From Pseudoponticoccus marisrubri (GTDB lineage Bacteria > Pseudomonadota > Alphaproteobacteria > Rhodobacterales > Rhodobacteraceae): a DNA stretch of 64,000 nt. Both the position numbers and the translations under genes were made by a program. The notes under the pieces were generated by a model. The model saw only the letters and a program-made list of their open reading frames with translations, was not told the DNA's origin and ran no database searches. This document shows, piece by piece, positions 1 through 8,015 of this stretch (position 1 is its first letter; every line of letters begins with the position of its first letter). The stretch spans positions 682,001-746,000 of the forward strand of contig NZ_LPXO01000001.1 in assembly GCF_001482405.1 (NCBI RefSeq), read 5' to 3'.

Positions 1-53
1 CCGGCCTTGCCCGTCTCCGGCGCCTCTGCGGCCCCCTTCGCGGCGTCCAGCAT
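1..53 (-). CDS. Start of a gene cut by the left edge, probably the second ABC ATPase (LivF)
   Basis: Only the first 17 codons are inside the window, reading MLDAAKGAAEAPETGKA. The ATG at 51-53 (minus strand) follows a strong GGAGGAG ribosome binding site about five bases upstream. It lies downstream of the binding-protein gene in the same direction. The visible cluster has LivG, LivH, LivM and a binding protein but no LivF, so the missing second ATPase is the obvious candidate. That identity is inferred from context alone, because no family motif falls inside the window. Confidence 0.5.
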   Translation of the reverse strand, partial: MLDAAKGAAEAPETGKA

Positions 54-116
54 TCCCGTCTCCTCCGTCCCGGCCGCGGTGGCGGCCCGCGCGGGACCCC
101 GGATCGGGGCCCCTGC

Positions 117-172
117 TTTCATCTTTCCGAAAATACTCATGTGCCCCCGGCGACGCCCGCGCGCCGCCGGGG
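117..172. repeat. Intergenic repeat copy 1: GC hairpin plus TTTCATCTTTCCG box
   Basis: TTTCATCTTTCCGAAAATAC lies at 117-136. An inverted repeat CCCCGGCG (145-152) / CGCCGGGG (165-172) lies between it and the stop of the binding-protein gene. Read on the minus strand, the order is stop codon, hairpin, then the AAAGATGAAA box. Related copies are at 4762-4824, 20510-20531 and 24955-25001. It probably acts as a 3'-end or processing element between the binding-protein gene and the next gene. Confidence 0.7.
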
Positions 173-180
173 ACGCGTGC

Positions 181-1479
181 TCAGTTCGTCACGTTGCACT
201 CTTCGTTCATCGCCCAGGGCGCATTGGCCTCGGCATATTCGGCGGCCTTCTCGTCGATCAGGTCCTGGTAGCCCGCCACGTTCGGCGTCAGCAGGTCCGA
301 GACCTTGACGAATTTCTCGCCATCCCATTCCAGCATCCAGCCGCCGGAATGTCCGGTATGGTTGGCACAGCTGGTCTGGAAGGGCGGCACCATGCCGTCG
401 AGCCCCAGCTCGCTGATCCGCTCCTCGGTCATGTTGATGTTCTCCAGGCCCCAGCGCAGCTGGCTCGCATCGATCTCGGCGGTGCCGTATTCCTCCTGCG
501 CGACGCGGATGCCCTCGGCCAGGATGGCCGAGATGATCAGGCCGCGGCTGTAGAACACGCCCGACATCTCCTCGGCATTGGACTTGGTCAGGCCCTTGTC
601 GACCACATGGGTCTGGATGTCGGCCATCACGGGCGCGTCGGGGTTCGGGAAGGACCAGCTGATCGACTTGTAGCCCTTGCCGTCCTCGCCCACGATCTTG
701 AGGTCGGCATCATGGCCGGCCCACCAGACGCCCAGGAAATTCTCCATCGGGAACTTGGTCTTGACCGCCTCGGTGATGGCGCCCGCGTTCATCGCGCCCC
801 AGCCCCACATGACCACGTAATCGGGACGCAGGCGGCGGATCTGCAGCCATTGTGCCGACTGGTTCTGCATTTCCTTCAGCCCGACCGGGATCGGCTCCAG
901 CTCGAAGCCCTTCTCGCCGGCAAGCTTCTCGAGCACCGGGATCGGCTCCTTGCCATAGGGGTGGTCGAGATGCAGGAAGGCGATGGTCTTGCCGTCGAGG
1001 CTGCCCTGACCCTCGAGATACTGCACGATCATGTCGGCCGCGTCCCAGTAGCCCGACGGCGTGTTGAAGGCCCACTGGAAGGTCGTGCCGTCGGCCATGG
1101 GCGAAAAGCCGTAGCCCGGCGCAAGAATCGGGATCTCGTCCACATTGGTCTTGGGCAGCACCTGCAGGGTGATGCCGGTCGACCAGGGCTGGGTCACGAT
1201 CGCCTTGGACTTGGTCTTCTCGTAGCATTCCACGCCCTTCTCGGTGGAATAGCCGGTCTCGCATTCCTCGCCGTTGATGCGGATGCCGCCGATGCCGCCA
1301 TCACGCTCGTTGAGCATGGTCAGGTAGTCGGCCTGCCCGTTCATCAGCGGGATGCCGGTCGCGGCGAAGGGGCCGGTCCGGTAGGCGAGGTTGGGCGCGT
1401 AGAGCTCCTGCGCCATGGCGCTGCCGGCGGTGACACCGGCCACGACCGCGGCGACGGCCCATTTGGTAAAGTGTTTCAT
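181..1479 (-). CDS. ABC transporter periplasmic substrate-binding protein, branched-chain amino acid (Liv) type
   Basis: A 432-residue precursor with an N-terminal signal peptide (MKHFTKW, hydrophobic stretch, cleavage likely after AMA-Q). It belongs to the periplasmic binding protein type I family that serves LivHMGF-type transporters. The mature protein binds a small carboxylate or amino acid and delivers it to the membrane permeases. The start at 1479 is chosen for the signal peptide and the GGGAGGAG site just upstream; the frame stays open further upstream but without a signal sequence. The linked acyl-CoA ligase suggests an organic acid (aromatic or aliphatic) rather than leucine as substrate. 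That is inference; no specificity residue can be read here. Confidence 0.9.
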   Translation of the reverse strand: MKHFTKWAVAAVVAGVTAGSAMAQELYAPNLAYRTGPFAATGIPLMNGQADYLTMLNERDGGIGGIRINGEECETGYSTEKGVECYEKTKSKAIVTQPWSTGITLQVLPKTNVDEIPILAPGYGFSPMADGTTFQWAFNTPSGYWDAADMIVQYLEGQGSLDGKTIAFLHLDHPYGKEPIPVLEKLAGEKGFELEPIPVGLKEMQNQSAQWLQIRRLRPDYVVMWGWGAMNAGAITEAVKTKFPMENFLGVWWAGHDADLKIVGEDGKGYKSISWSFPNPDAPVMADIQTHVVDKGLTKSNAEEMSGVFYSRGLIISAILAEGIRVAQEEYGTAEIDASQLRWGLENINMTEERISELGLDGMVPPFQTSCANHTGHSGGWMLEWDGEKFVKVSDLLTPNVAGYQDLIDEKAAEYAEANAPWAMNEECNVTN

Positions 1480-1545
1480 TGGATCTCCTCCCTGAGATTT
1501 GCGCGTCTTTGCTTGTTTGGACCGGCCCGTCCGGCCCGGCTCGGG

Positions 1546-1563
1546 GGCGGGGCGGACCCCGCC
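1546..1563 (-). other. GC hairpin between livM and the binding-protein gene
   Basis: GGCGGGG and CCCCGCC form a perfect 7-bp stem with a CGGA loop, 12 bases after the livM stop in the direction of transcription. There is no T-tract, so it looks more like an mRNA processing or stability hairpin that favours the abundant binding protein than a full terminator. Confidence 0.5.
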
Positions 1564-1574
1564 GGTGGCCCCGG

Positions 1575-2651
1575 TCAGTAGGGGAAGGGCCAGATGATCA
1601 GCTTCTCCCGGATCAGCCGCCACAGCTGCGCCAGCCCATGCGGCTCCACGATCAGGAAGAACACGATCAGCCCGCCCACGATCATGATGTTGAGATGCTC
1701 GACCATGGCGCTGTCGATCGGGATGCCGAAGGCCGCGGGCAGCAGGTTCAGCACCACCGGCAGCCCCACGATCAGCGCGGCGCCAAGGTAGTTGCCCAGG
1801 ATCGAGCCCAGCCCCCCGATGATGGCGATGAACAGCACCTGGAAGCTCAGCGGGATGTCGAAGACATTGGGCTCGGCCGCGCCCTTCCACGAGAAGACGT
1901 AGAGCGCGCCGGCCACGCCCACGATGTAGGACGAGATCGCGAAGGCGGTCAGCTTGGAGCGCATCAGGTTGATGCCGATCAGCTCGGCCGCGATGTCCAT
2001 GTCGCGCGTCGCCTTCCACGTCCGGCCCAGGTTGCCGCGGGTCAGGTTGATGCAGAGCATCGTCAGCAGCGTCACCACGAAAAGCACCACGTAGTATTCC
2101 GTCACGCTGGCCGCCTGCGGCCCGGTCACGTACACCCCGAAGATGTCGAGATTGGGCACCTGGATCGCGCCCGAGGCGTTGTAGTTGTAAAGCCAGGACC
2201 ATTTCTCGAAGAGCCAGACCAGGAAGAACTGCGCCGCCAGCGTGGCGATGGCCAGGTAGAACCCCTTGATCCGCAGGCTGGGAATGCCGAAGAGCACGCC
2301 CACCCCGGCGCTGAAGAAGCCCGACAGCAGGATCGCCACCACCGGGTTCATCCAGGGCATCAGCGTGACCATCTTGTAGCAGGCATAGGCGCCCACCCCC
2401 ATGAAGGCCCCGGTGCCCAGGCTCAGCTGGCCGGCATAGCCGGTCAGGATGTTCAGCCCCAGCGAGGCCAGCGAGAAGACCAGCACCGGGATCAGGATCG
2501 CCTGGAAGGTGAACTCGCTCGCCGTCAGCGGAAAGATCACCCAGGCCAGGACCAGGATGATCCCCAGCAGGACCGCGTCCTGCCGGACCGGGAACAATGC
2601 CTGGTCCGCCTCGTATGTCGTCTTGAACTGTCCCACCGTGCGATAGAGCAT
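1575..2651 (-). CDS. livM: ABC transporter permease, LivM type
   Basis: A 358-residue inner-membrane permease with about nine to ten hydrophobic segments. The LivM signature region LNILTGYAGQLSLGTGAFMG lies roughly at residues 66-85. It pairs with LivH to form the channel of a branched-chain-amino-acid-type importer. The ATG follows GGAGGAAG. It is co-directional with its neighbours and separated from LivH by three small genes, which is unusual because livH and livM normally adjoin. Family assignment is firm; the substrate is not known. Confidence 0.93.
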   Translation of the reverse strand: MLYRTVGQFKTTYEADQALFPVRQDAVLLGIILVLAWVIFPLTASEFTFQAILIPVLVFSLASLGLNILTGYAGQLSLGTGAFMGVGAYACYKMVTLMPWMNPVVAILLSGFFSAGVGVLFGIPSLRIKGFYLAIATLAAQFFLVWLFEKWSWLYNYNASGAIQVPNLDIFGVYVTGPQAASVTEYYVVLFVVTLLTMLCINLTRGNLGRTWKATRDMDIAAELIGINLMRSKLTAFAISSYIVGVAGALYVFSWKGAAEPNVFDIPLSFQVLFIAIIGGLGSILGNYLGAALIVGLPVVLNLLPAAFGIPIDSAMVEHLNIMIVGGLIVFFLIVEPHGLAQLWRLIREKLIIWPFPY

Positions 2652-2676
2652 CGGCTTCCTCCCTCTTCGCCGCGTC

Positions 2677-3159
2677 TCAGCGCGCGGTCTCGTCCCAACC
2701 GCCCCCGGGCGGCACCGGCCGGCCCCGCAGGCAGAAATTTCCCAGCGCCACCAGCGCCGGCACCGGCAGCAGCAGCACCGCCCCCGCCAGCGCGGCGCCG
2801 GCCGGATCCAGCCCGCGCGGGCCCGGCCCGGCCGGCCCGCCAGAGGCGATCCAGAGCGCGGCCCAGCCTTGCGCCAGCCAGACCGCGAGGCCCGGCAGCA
2901 GCACGCCCCAGCCCTGCCACGCGGCCGGCGCCGGCAGGCCCGGCAGGGTCTCGGCCTCGCGCACCGCGCTCAGCACCCGCAGGACCAGCCACGGCACCGG
3001 CACGACCGCGCCCAGCACGAGCAGCAGCAGCCAGAATTCCGGCCCGCCGCCCGACAGCGCGACCAGCAGCAGCCCGCCCAGCAGGGCGGCCAGCGCGCTC
3101 AGCGCGGCCGAGACCAGCCCGGCGGTCAGCATCCCGTCGCGCCGCGCCGCGCCCGCCAT
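2677..3159 (-). CDS. Unrecognised small membrane protein in the liv operon
   Basis: A 160-residue, very Ala/Leu/Gly-rich protein with four probable membrane segments (about residues 12-36, 40-62, 84-105 and 122-145) and a short polar C-terminus. I do not recognise the family. The ATG follows a strong GGAGGAGG site and starts only three bases after the stop of the preceding gene, so it is clearly part of the operon. Its position between LivH and LivM suggests an accessory membrane component of the transporter, but no motif supports a specific role. Confidence 0.7.
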   Translation of the reverse strand: MAGAARRDGMLTAGLVSAALSALAALLGGLLLVALSGGGPEFWLLLLVLGAVVPVPWLVLRVLSAVREAETLPGLPAPAAWQGWGVLLPGLAVWLAQGWAALWIASGGPAGPGPRGLDPAGAALAGAVLLLPVPALVALGNFCLRGRPVPPGGGWDETAR

Positions 3160-3162
3160 GGC

Positions 3163-3429
3163 TCAGTCCTCCTCCCGGTCGCCGCGGCCGCGCGGCAGGC
3201 TCGCGCCCCACATCTGCGACATCGCGCGGAAGGTGGCGGCCGTCATCTCGGCCGAGGCGGCCATCATGGTCGACATGGCCTGCATCTGCGCCGCCATCAG
3301 CCCCTGCGCGATCTCCTGCGGGTCGGAAGGTTCGTCCAGCCCGTTGGCCCCGCGGGCCAGGTCGGCCACCTCGGGGCGGTGGTCGTCGAAATCCTCGGCC
3401 AACTCGTCGGGCTTGCGGGTCCGGCTCAT
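3163..3429 (-). CDS. Small methionine/alanine-rich protein in the liv operon
   Basis: An 88-residue protein with an acidic N-terminal half (TRKPDELAEDFDDHRP) and a helical Met/Ala-rich segment (GLMAAQMQAMSTMMAASAEM) with about ten methionines in 30 residues. It ends in a charged tail (RGRGDREED). The family is not recognised. The start at 3429 gives a protein whose upstream neighbour stops at 3431, so the two are tightly coupled. The Met-rich amphipathic helix could pack on a membrane partner; this is inference only. Confidence 0.65.
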   Translation of the reverse strand: MSRTRKPDELAEDFDDHRPEVADLARGANGLDEPSDPQEIAQGLMAAQMQAMSTMMAASAEMTAATFRAMSQMWGASLPRGRGDREED

Positions 3430-3430
3430 C

Positions 3431-3679
3431 TCAGGTCTCCAGCCCGGCATCCGCCTCGAAGCGCGGCCGGCTGCGCGTCGCCCGCGGATGGCCCGCCGCC
3501 ACCGTGTGGCGGACGATCCAGAGATAGGCCCAGATCCCCAGCGCGGCGCCGGTCGCCGCCAGCAGCAGCGCCACCACCATGCGGGATCCCTCTTCCGGCG
3601 GGGTAGTCGCCGCCAGGTAGCCGAAGGCCCAGAAACCGGCCCAGGCCACAACGTTCAGGATCGCGATCAGTTTCGACAT
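3431..3679 (-). CDS. Small two-helix membrane protein in the liv operon
   Basis: An 82-residue protein starting MSKLIAILNVV, with two hydrophobic segments (about residues 4-23 and 33-55) and a basic C-terminus (RATRSRPRFEADAGLET). The ATG at 3679 has GAGGGAC upstream; a longer in-frame start at 3733 adds 18 polar residues and looks less likely. The family is not recognised. It is the first of the three small genes inserted between livH and livM, and all three are transcribed with them. Confidence 0.65.
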   Translation of the reverse strand: MSKLIAILNVVAWAGFWAFGYLAATTPPEEGSRMVVALLLAATGAALGIWAYLWIVRHTVAAGHPRATRSRPRFEADAGLET

Positions 3680-3757
3680 CTTGTCCCTCTCACAAAGGCC
3701 CACGGACGTGGCCCTGTCCTTTTCCTTTCCCACACAAGGCCAAGCGGCCCCGGGTTT

Positions 3758-3778
3758 GGCGGCGCGCTCCGCGCCGCC
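3758..3778 (-). other. Strong hairpin directly after the livH stop codon
   Basis: GGCGGCGCG and CGCGCCGCC form a perfect 9-bp stem with a 3-base loop, beginning at the base next to the livH stop codon. No T-tract follows. It probably marks a processing or partial termination point between livH and the three small genes. Confidence 0.55.
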
Positions 3779-4732
3779 CTAGACCCTTTCGATGATGCGC
3801 TCCCCGAACAGGCCCTGCGGGCGGAAGAGCAGCACCACCAGCGCCAGCACGAAGGCGAACCAGGTCTCGGTATTGCCCCCCAGAAGCGGCTGGCCCCAGT
3901 AGATCTCGAACAGCTTTTCCAGGATGCCGATCATCAGACCGCCGATGATCGCCCCGGTGATCGATTCAAGCCCGCCCAGCATCAGCACCGGCAGCGCCTT
4001 GTAGGCGATCACCTCCAGCGCAAAGCTGACGCCTGCCCGCGCACCCCAGGCAATGCCCGTGACCAGCGCGATGATGCCCGCGATGAACCAGACCAGCACC
4101 CAGACCGTCTGCAGCGAAATGCCGACCGACAGCGCCGCCTGGTGATCATCGCCCAGCGCCCGGATCGCCCGGCCCATCTGGGTGTAGTTCAGGAAGGCCA
4201 GCAGCGCGGCCACCAGCAGTGTCGCCACCACCACCACGGTGATGTCCAGATGTTGCAGGATCAGCAGCCCGCCCCAGGGCTCCAGCACTGTGTCGCCGGT
4301 GGGAATGCCCAGCTCGCCGGTGATCATCTGCTTGTTCTCGCCGCCGAAGATGATCTCGCCGAAGCCGATCAGGAACAGCGTGATGCCGATCGTGGCCATG
4401 AAGAGGATGATGTCGGGCTGGCCCACCAGCGGGCGCAGCACCACCCGCTCGATGCTGACCGCCAGCACGAACATCACCCCCAGCGTCAACGCCACCGCGA
4501 TCCAGGCCGGGATGCCATAGGCATGCAGCCCCACCAGCGTCAACGCGGCGAAGACAACCATGATGCCCTGGGCAAAGTTGAAGATCCGGCTGGATCGGAA
4601 GATCAGCACGAAGCCCAGCGCGATCAGCGCATAGAGCACGCCCGAAACCAGCCCCTCCCACAGCACCTGCAACAGGAAGTCGGGCGCCTCGACCATGTCC
4701 ACGAAGGGCGCGATGAAGATGTCGTTCAGCAT
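3779..4732 (-). CDS. livH: ABC transporter permease, LivH type
   Basis: A 317-residue integral membrane permease. The LivH hallmark GLVSGVLYALIALGFVLIFR is near residues 28-47, and further hydrophobic helices run to a C-terminal FRPQGLFGERIIERV, typical of the family. It pairs with LivM in the inner membrane. The start has GGAG about eight bases upstream. It lies downstream of livG, separated by the repeat at 4762-4824. Family identity is firm; the transported compound is not determined. Confidence 0.94.
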   Translation of the reverse strand: MLNDIFIAPFVDMVEAPDFLLQVLWEGLVSGVLYALIALGFVLIFRSSRIFNFAQGIMVVFAALTLVGLHAYGIPAWIAVALTLGVMFVLAVSIERVVLRPLVGQPDIILFMATIGITLFLIGFGEIIFGGENKQMITGELGIPTGDTVLEPWGGLLILQHLDITVVVVATLLVAALLAFLNYTQMGRAIRALGDDHQAALSVGISLQTVWVLVWFIAGIIALVTGIAWGARAGVSFALEVIAYKALPVLMLGGLESITGAIIGGLMIGILEKLFEIYWGQPLLGGNTETWFAFVLALVVLLFRPQGLFGERIIERV

Positions 4733-4761
4733 GTCGTCTCCGCTCCGGGCGCGCCGCCCGT

Positions 4762-4824
4762 CTCATCTTTGGTCCAGAAATATCCCGGGGGAGTCGCGCG
4801 CAGCGCGACGGGGGCAGCGCCCCC
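4762..4824. repeat. Intergenic repeat copy 2: CATCTTT box plus two GC hairpins
   Basis: CTCATCTTTGGTCCAGAAAT begins at 4762 and runs into CCCGGGGGAG. Two tight inverted repeats follow: TCGCGC-GCA-GCGCGA (4794-4808) and GGGGGC-AGC-GCCCCC (4810-4824). On the minus (coding) strand the order after the livG stop is hairpin, hairpin, then the AAAGATGAG box, the same arrangement as copies 1 and 4. No other feature lies between livG and livH. Confidence 0.7.
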
Positions 4825-4841
4825 TCCCGGCCGATCAGCCC

Positions 4842-5654
4842 TCAATGCGGCACCCCCAGATAGGCGTCGATCACGTCCTGGTTGGTCCGCACCTCGTCGG
4901 GCGTGCCGTCGCCGATCTTGCGCCCGTAATCCATCACCACGACCCGGTCGGACAGGTCCATGACCACGCCCATGTCATGCTCGATCAGCGCGATCGTGGT
5001 GCCGAACTCGTCGTTCACGTCGAGGATGAAGCGGCTCATGTCCTCCTTCTCCTCCACGTTCATGCCGGCCATGGGCTCGTCCAGCAGCAGGATCGACGGC
5101 TCGGCCGCCAGCGCGCGGGCCAGCTCCACCCGCTTCTTCAGACCGTAAGGCAGCCGGCCCACCGGGGTCTTGCGGATCGCCTGGATCTCGAGGAAGTCGA
5201 TCACCTTCTCGACGAGCTCGCGATTGGCCATCTCCTCGTCGCGAGCGAAACCGCGCCAGAGCGCCTGCTGCAACACGTTGGCGTTCATGTGGGTCAGCCG
5301 CCCGGTCATGACATTGTCCAGCACCGTCATCCCCTCGAACAGCGCGATGTTCTGGAAGGTGCGCGCCACGCCCATCCGCGCCACCTCGTAGGGCTTCATC
5401 GGCGGGCGCTTCTCGCCCTTGTACCAGACCTCGCCGATGGTCGGCGTGTAGAAGCCCGAGATCACGTTCAGCATCGAGGACTTGCCCGCCCCGTTGGGGC
5501 CGATGATGGCGCGGATCTCGCCCTCGCGCACATCGAACGAGATGTCGTTGATCGCCGTCACCCCGCCGAATTTCAGCGTGATGTTGCGCATCTCCATCAG
5601 CACCCCGCCGATCTGGCGGCCATCGGCGGTGACGTATCCTTCGGTATCCTTCAC
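4842..5654 (-). CDS. livG: ABC transporter ATP-binding protein, LivG type
   Basis: A 270-residue cytoplasmic ATPase. Walker A is GPNGAGKS, the Q-loop lies in ARTFQNIALF, the signature segment is degenerate (LPYGLKKRVELARALA), Walker B is ILLLDEP and the switch histidine is in LIEHDMG. The start is GTG with GGGAGG upstream; an internal ATG (MEMRNITLKF) would also give a complete domain. It energises the LivH/LivM pair together with a second ATPase that is not in the window apart from the possible start at 1-53. Confidence 0.93.
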   Translation of the reverse strand: MKDTEGYVTADGRQIGGVLMEMRNITLKFGGVTAINDISFDVREGEIRAIIGPNGAGKSSMLNVISGFYTPTIGEVWYKGEKRPPMKPYEVARMGVARTFQNIALFEGMTVLDNVMTGRLTHMNANVLQQALWRGFARDEEMANRELVEKVIDFLEIQAIRKTPVGRLPYGLKKRVELARALAAEPSILLLDEPMAGMNVEEKEDMSRFILDVNDEFGTTIALIEHDMGVVMDLSDRVVVMDYGRKIGDGTPDEVRTNQDVIDAYLGVPH

Positions 5655-5772
5655 GCGTGGCCTCCCGGCAGTGTCGTGTAACGGGGTCTCCTTGCACCGG
5701 CCCGCCAGGGCGCGCCGCCCGGGTGATGCGCGGCCAAGGGACGGTGGGCGGGGCGAATGCGCAGCAGAGCGT

Positions 5773-5787
5773 CCTGCCGCAGGCAGG
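5773..5787. other. Small hairpin between the ligase gene and livG
   Basis: CCTGCC-GCA-GGCAGG lies in the 154-bp gap between the acyl-CoA ligase stop and the livG start. The rest of this gap is GC-rich and shows no gene. Confidence 0.3.
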
Positions 5788-5808
5788 CCCGGCCAGCGGA
5801 TGCCATAC

Positions 5809-7782
5809 TCATTCCGCCGCCATCGCCTTGGGCGCGACGGGCATCACCCTGGCGTCGCGGATCTCCAGCGTGGCGCGGATCTTGCCCTTGCGGCCGTCCT
5901 CGTAGGTGACTTCCGTCTCGGTATAGATCTCCTCCGATCCGTCATAGAGCGCGGTGACAAGGTCTCCGAACTTCTCGCCGATGATCTTGCGGCGCACCTT
6001 GCGGGTGCGGGTCAGCTCGCCGTCATCGGCATCCAGCTCCTTGTGCAGGATCAGGAAGCGGTGCACCTGGCAGCCCGACAGCATGTCGTCCTGCGCGACG
6101 CTGGCATTCACCTCCTCCACGTGGCTCTGCACCATGTCCAGCACCTGGGGATGGCCGGCCAGCTCCTGGTAGGAGGCATAGGCGATGTTGTTGCGCTCGG
6201 CCCAGTTGCCCACCGCCGTCAGGTCGATGTTGATGAAGGCCACGCAGCGCTCCTTGCCGGCGCCGAACACCACCGCCTCGAGGATGTTGGGATAGAATTT
6301 CAGCTTGTTCTCGACGTATTTCGGCGCGAACAGCGCCCCGTCCGCCATCTTGCCCACGTCCTTGGCGCGGTCGATGATGCGCAGGTGCCCGGTGCCCTCC
6401 TCGATGAAGCCCGCATCGCCGGTGGCGACCCAGCCCTCGGCATCCTTGGTGTCGGCCGTGCTCTCGGGGTTCTTGTAATATTCCACGAAGGTCCCGGGCG
6501 AGCGGTAGAAGACCTCGCCATTCTCGCCGATGCGGATCTCCACCCCCGGTGCGGGCACCCCCACGGTGTCCGAGCGCACCTCGCCATCGGGCTGCACGGT
6601 GATGAAGACGCTCGCCTCGGTCTGGCCATAGAGCTGTTTCAGGTTGATCCCCAGCGAGCGCCAGAAATCGAAGATCTCGGGCCCGATCGCCTCGCCCGCG
6701 GTATAGGCCACGCGCACCCGGCTCATACCGGCGCGGTTGCGCACGGGACTGTAGATCAGCGCCTCGCCGAGGGCGTATTTCAGCCGGTCCATCAGGCCCA
6801 CCGGCTTGCCGTCCAGAAGCTTCGGGCCGACCTCGCGGGCATGGGCCATGAAGTGGTCGAAGAGCCGCTTCTTGAGCGGACCCGCATCCTCCATCCGGAT
6901 CAGCAGCGCGGTGATGCGCTCTTCGAAATAGCGCGGCGGGGCGAAGAAATAGGTCGGCCCGATCTCGTGCAGGTTCTCGTACATGGTCGCCGTGGCCTCG
7001 GGGCAGTTCACGCAGAACCCCGTCCAGTAGGCCTGCCCGATCGAGAAGATGAAATCGCCAACCCAGGCCATGGGCAGGTAGGCCAGCACGCTGTCGCTCT
7101 GGCGCAGGTCGTCGAATTCCGACGAAGCGCGCGCGCTCTCGATGATGTTGCGATTGGACAGCACCACGCCCTTGGGCTTGCCCGTGGTGCCCGAGGTGTA
7201 CAGCATCACGCAGGTGTCGTCATAGCCCAGCGCCTCGCGCCGGCGGGTCAGCTCGCCGATCAGCTCGTCATGCGCGGCGCGGCCCTGCGCCTGGACATGG
7301 GAATACTCGTGCAGCCGCGTGTGGTCGTATTTGCGCAGGCCCCGCGGATCGACATAGACCATGTGCTCGAACTGGTGCAGGTCCTCCTGGATCTCGATGA
7401 CCTTGTCGACCTGCTCCTGGTCGGCGGCGATGACGAAGCGCGCGCCGCAATGGCCCAGCACGTAGCGCATCTCCTCGGCCACCGCGTCCTGGTAGAGCGG
7501 CACGGGGATCGCGCCGACCATCTGCGCGGCCACCATCGACCAGTAGAGCGTCGGGCGGTTGCGGCCGATGATGGCCACGTAATCGCCTTTCGCCACGCCC
7601 ATGTTGAGCAGGCCAAGCGCGAAGGCCTCGATCTCCTGCTCGGTCTCGGCCCAGCTCCAGCTCTGCCAGATCCCGTATTCCTTCTCGCGATAGGCCGGTG
7701 CGTCGCCGAACCGCTCCGCGTTGCGGCGCAACAGCGCCGGAATCGACCGCAAGCCTTCAGTGCCCTCAGCGTGCTGCGCCAA
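5809..7782 (-). CDS. AMP-dependent acyl-CoA synthetase (long-chain fatty acid / aryl-CoA ligase type)
   Basis: A 657-residue cytoplasmic enzyme that activates a carboxylic acid with ATP to the acyl-adenylate and then the CoA thioester. Visible ANL-family motifs are the P-loop YTSGTTGKPKG, the YGQTEAS motif, the hinge region GWVATGDAGFIEEGTG and a downstream RIIDRAKD. Length matches FadD15-like long-chain ligases. The start codon is TTG, with an ideal GGGGAGGAG site six bases upstream. It is the first gene of the ligase-liv operon, so its substrate is probably the compound imported by the transporter (inference). Confidence 0.9.
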   Translation of the reverse strand: MAQHAEGTEGLRSIPALLRRNAERFGDAPAYREKEYGIWQSWSWAETEQEIEAFALGLLNMGVAKGDYVAIIGRNRPTLYWSMVAAQMVGAIPVPLYQDAVAEEMRYVLGHCGARFVIAADQEQVDKVIEIQEDLHQFEHMVYVDPRGLRKYDHTRLHEYSHVQAQGRAAHDELIGELTRRREALGYDDTCVMLYTSGTTGKPKGVVLSNRNIIESARASSEFDDLRQSDSVLAYLPMAWVGDFIFSIGQAYWTGFCVNCPEATATMYENLHEIGPTYFFAPPRYFEERITALLIRMEDAGPLKKRLFDHFMAHAREVGPKLLDGKPVGLMDRLKYALGEALIYSPVRNRAGMSRVRVAYTAGEAIGPEIFDFWRSLGINLKQLYGQTEASVFITVQPDGEVRSDTVGVPAPGVEIRIGENGEVFYRSPGTFVEYYKNPESTADTKDAEGWVATGDAGFIEEGTGHLRIIDRAKDVGKMADGALFAPKYVENKLKFYPNILEAVVFGAGKERCVAFINIDLTAVGNWAERNNIAYASYQELAGHPQVLDMVQSHVEEVNASVAQDDMLSGCQVHRFLILHKELDADDGELTRTRKVRRKIIGEKFGDLVTALYDGSEEIYTETEVTYEDGRKGKIRATLEIRDARVMPVAPKAMAAE

Positions 7783-8015
7783 GTCAACTCCTCCCCTTGA
7801 CCGGTGCCTCCGGCCCTCCCCTGCCGCCCGTGCGGCGGCCTGATCGCCTGTGTCGCGATTCTCGTCTCATTAGGCTGACGCTTACCGTGGCGGTCAACTT
7901 TTTCCGGATGTTTTCCCAATTCTTACGAATTGTAACGACCCGCCCGGGCGCCGCCGGACCCCGGTGACAGGCCCCGCGCGCCGCGCTAGGCTCGGGCTCC
8001 CGGACAGGAGTGCCC
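7783..8015. promoter_or_regulatory. Divergent promoter region with TTAC-N5-GTAA inverted repeat
   Basis: The gap between the ligase gene (minus) and the kinase leader (plus) is GC-rich except for a more AT-rich core at about 7890-7940. The core contains TTAC-GAATT-GTAA at 7923-7935. Its position between divergent genes suits an operator or shared promoter, but I cannot assign clear -35/-10 boxes or a regulator. Confidence 0.4.

Noticed and set aside
7780-7782. Frameshift or truncation at the ligase N-terminus
   Set aside because: The missing ATG is explained by a TTG start with an ideal ribosome binding site, and the protein has full family length.
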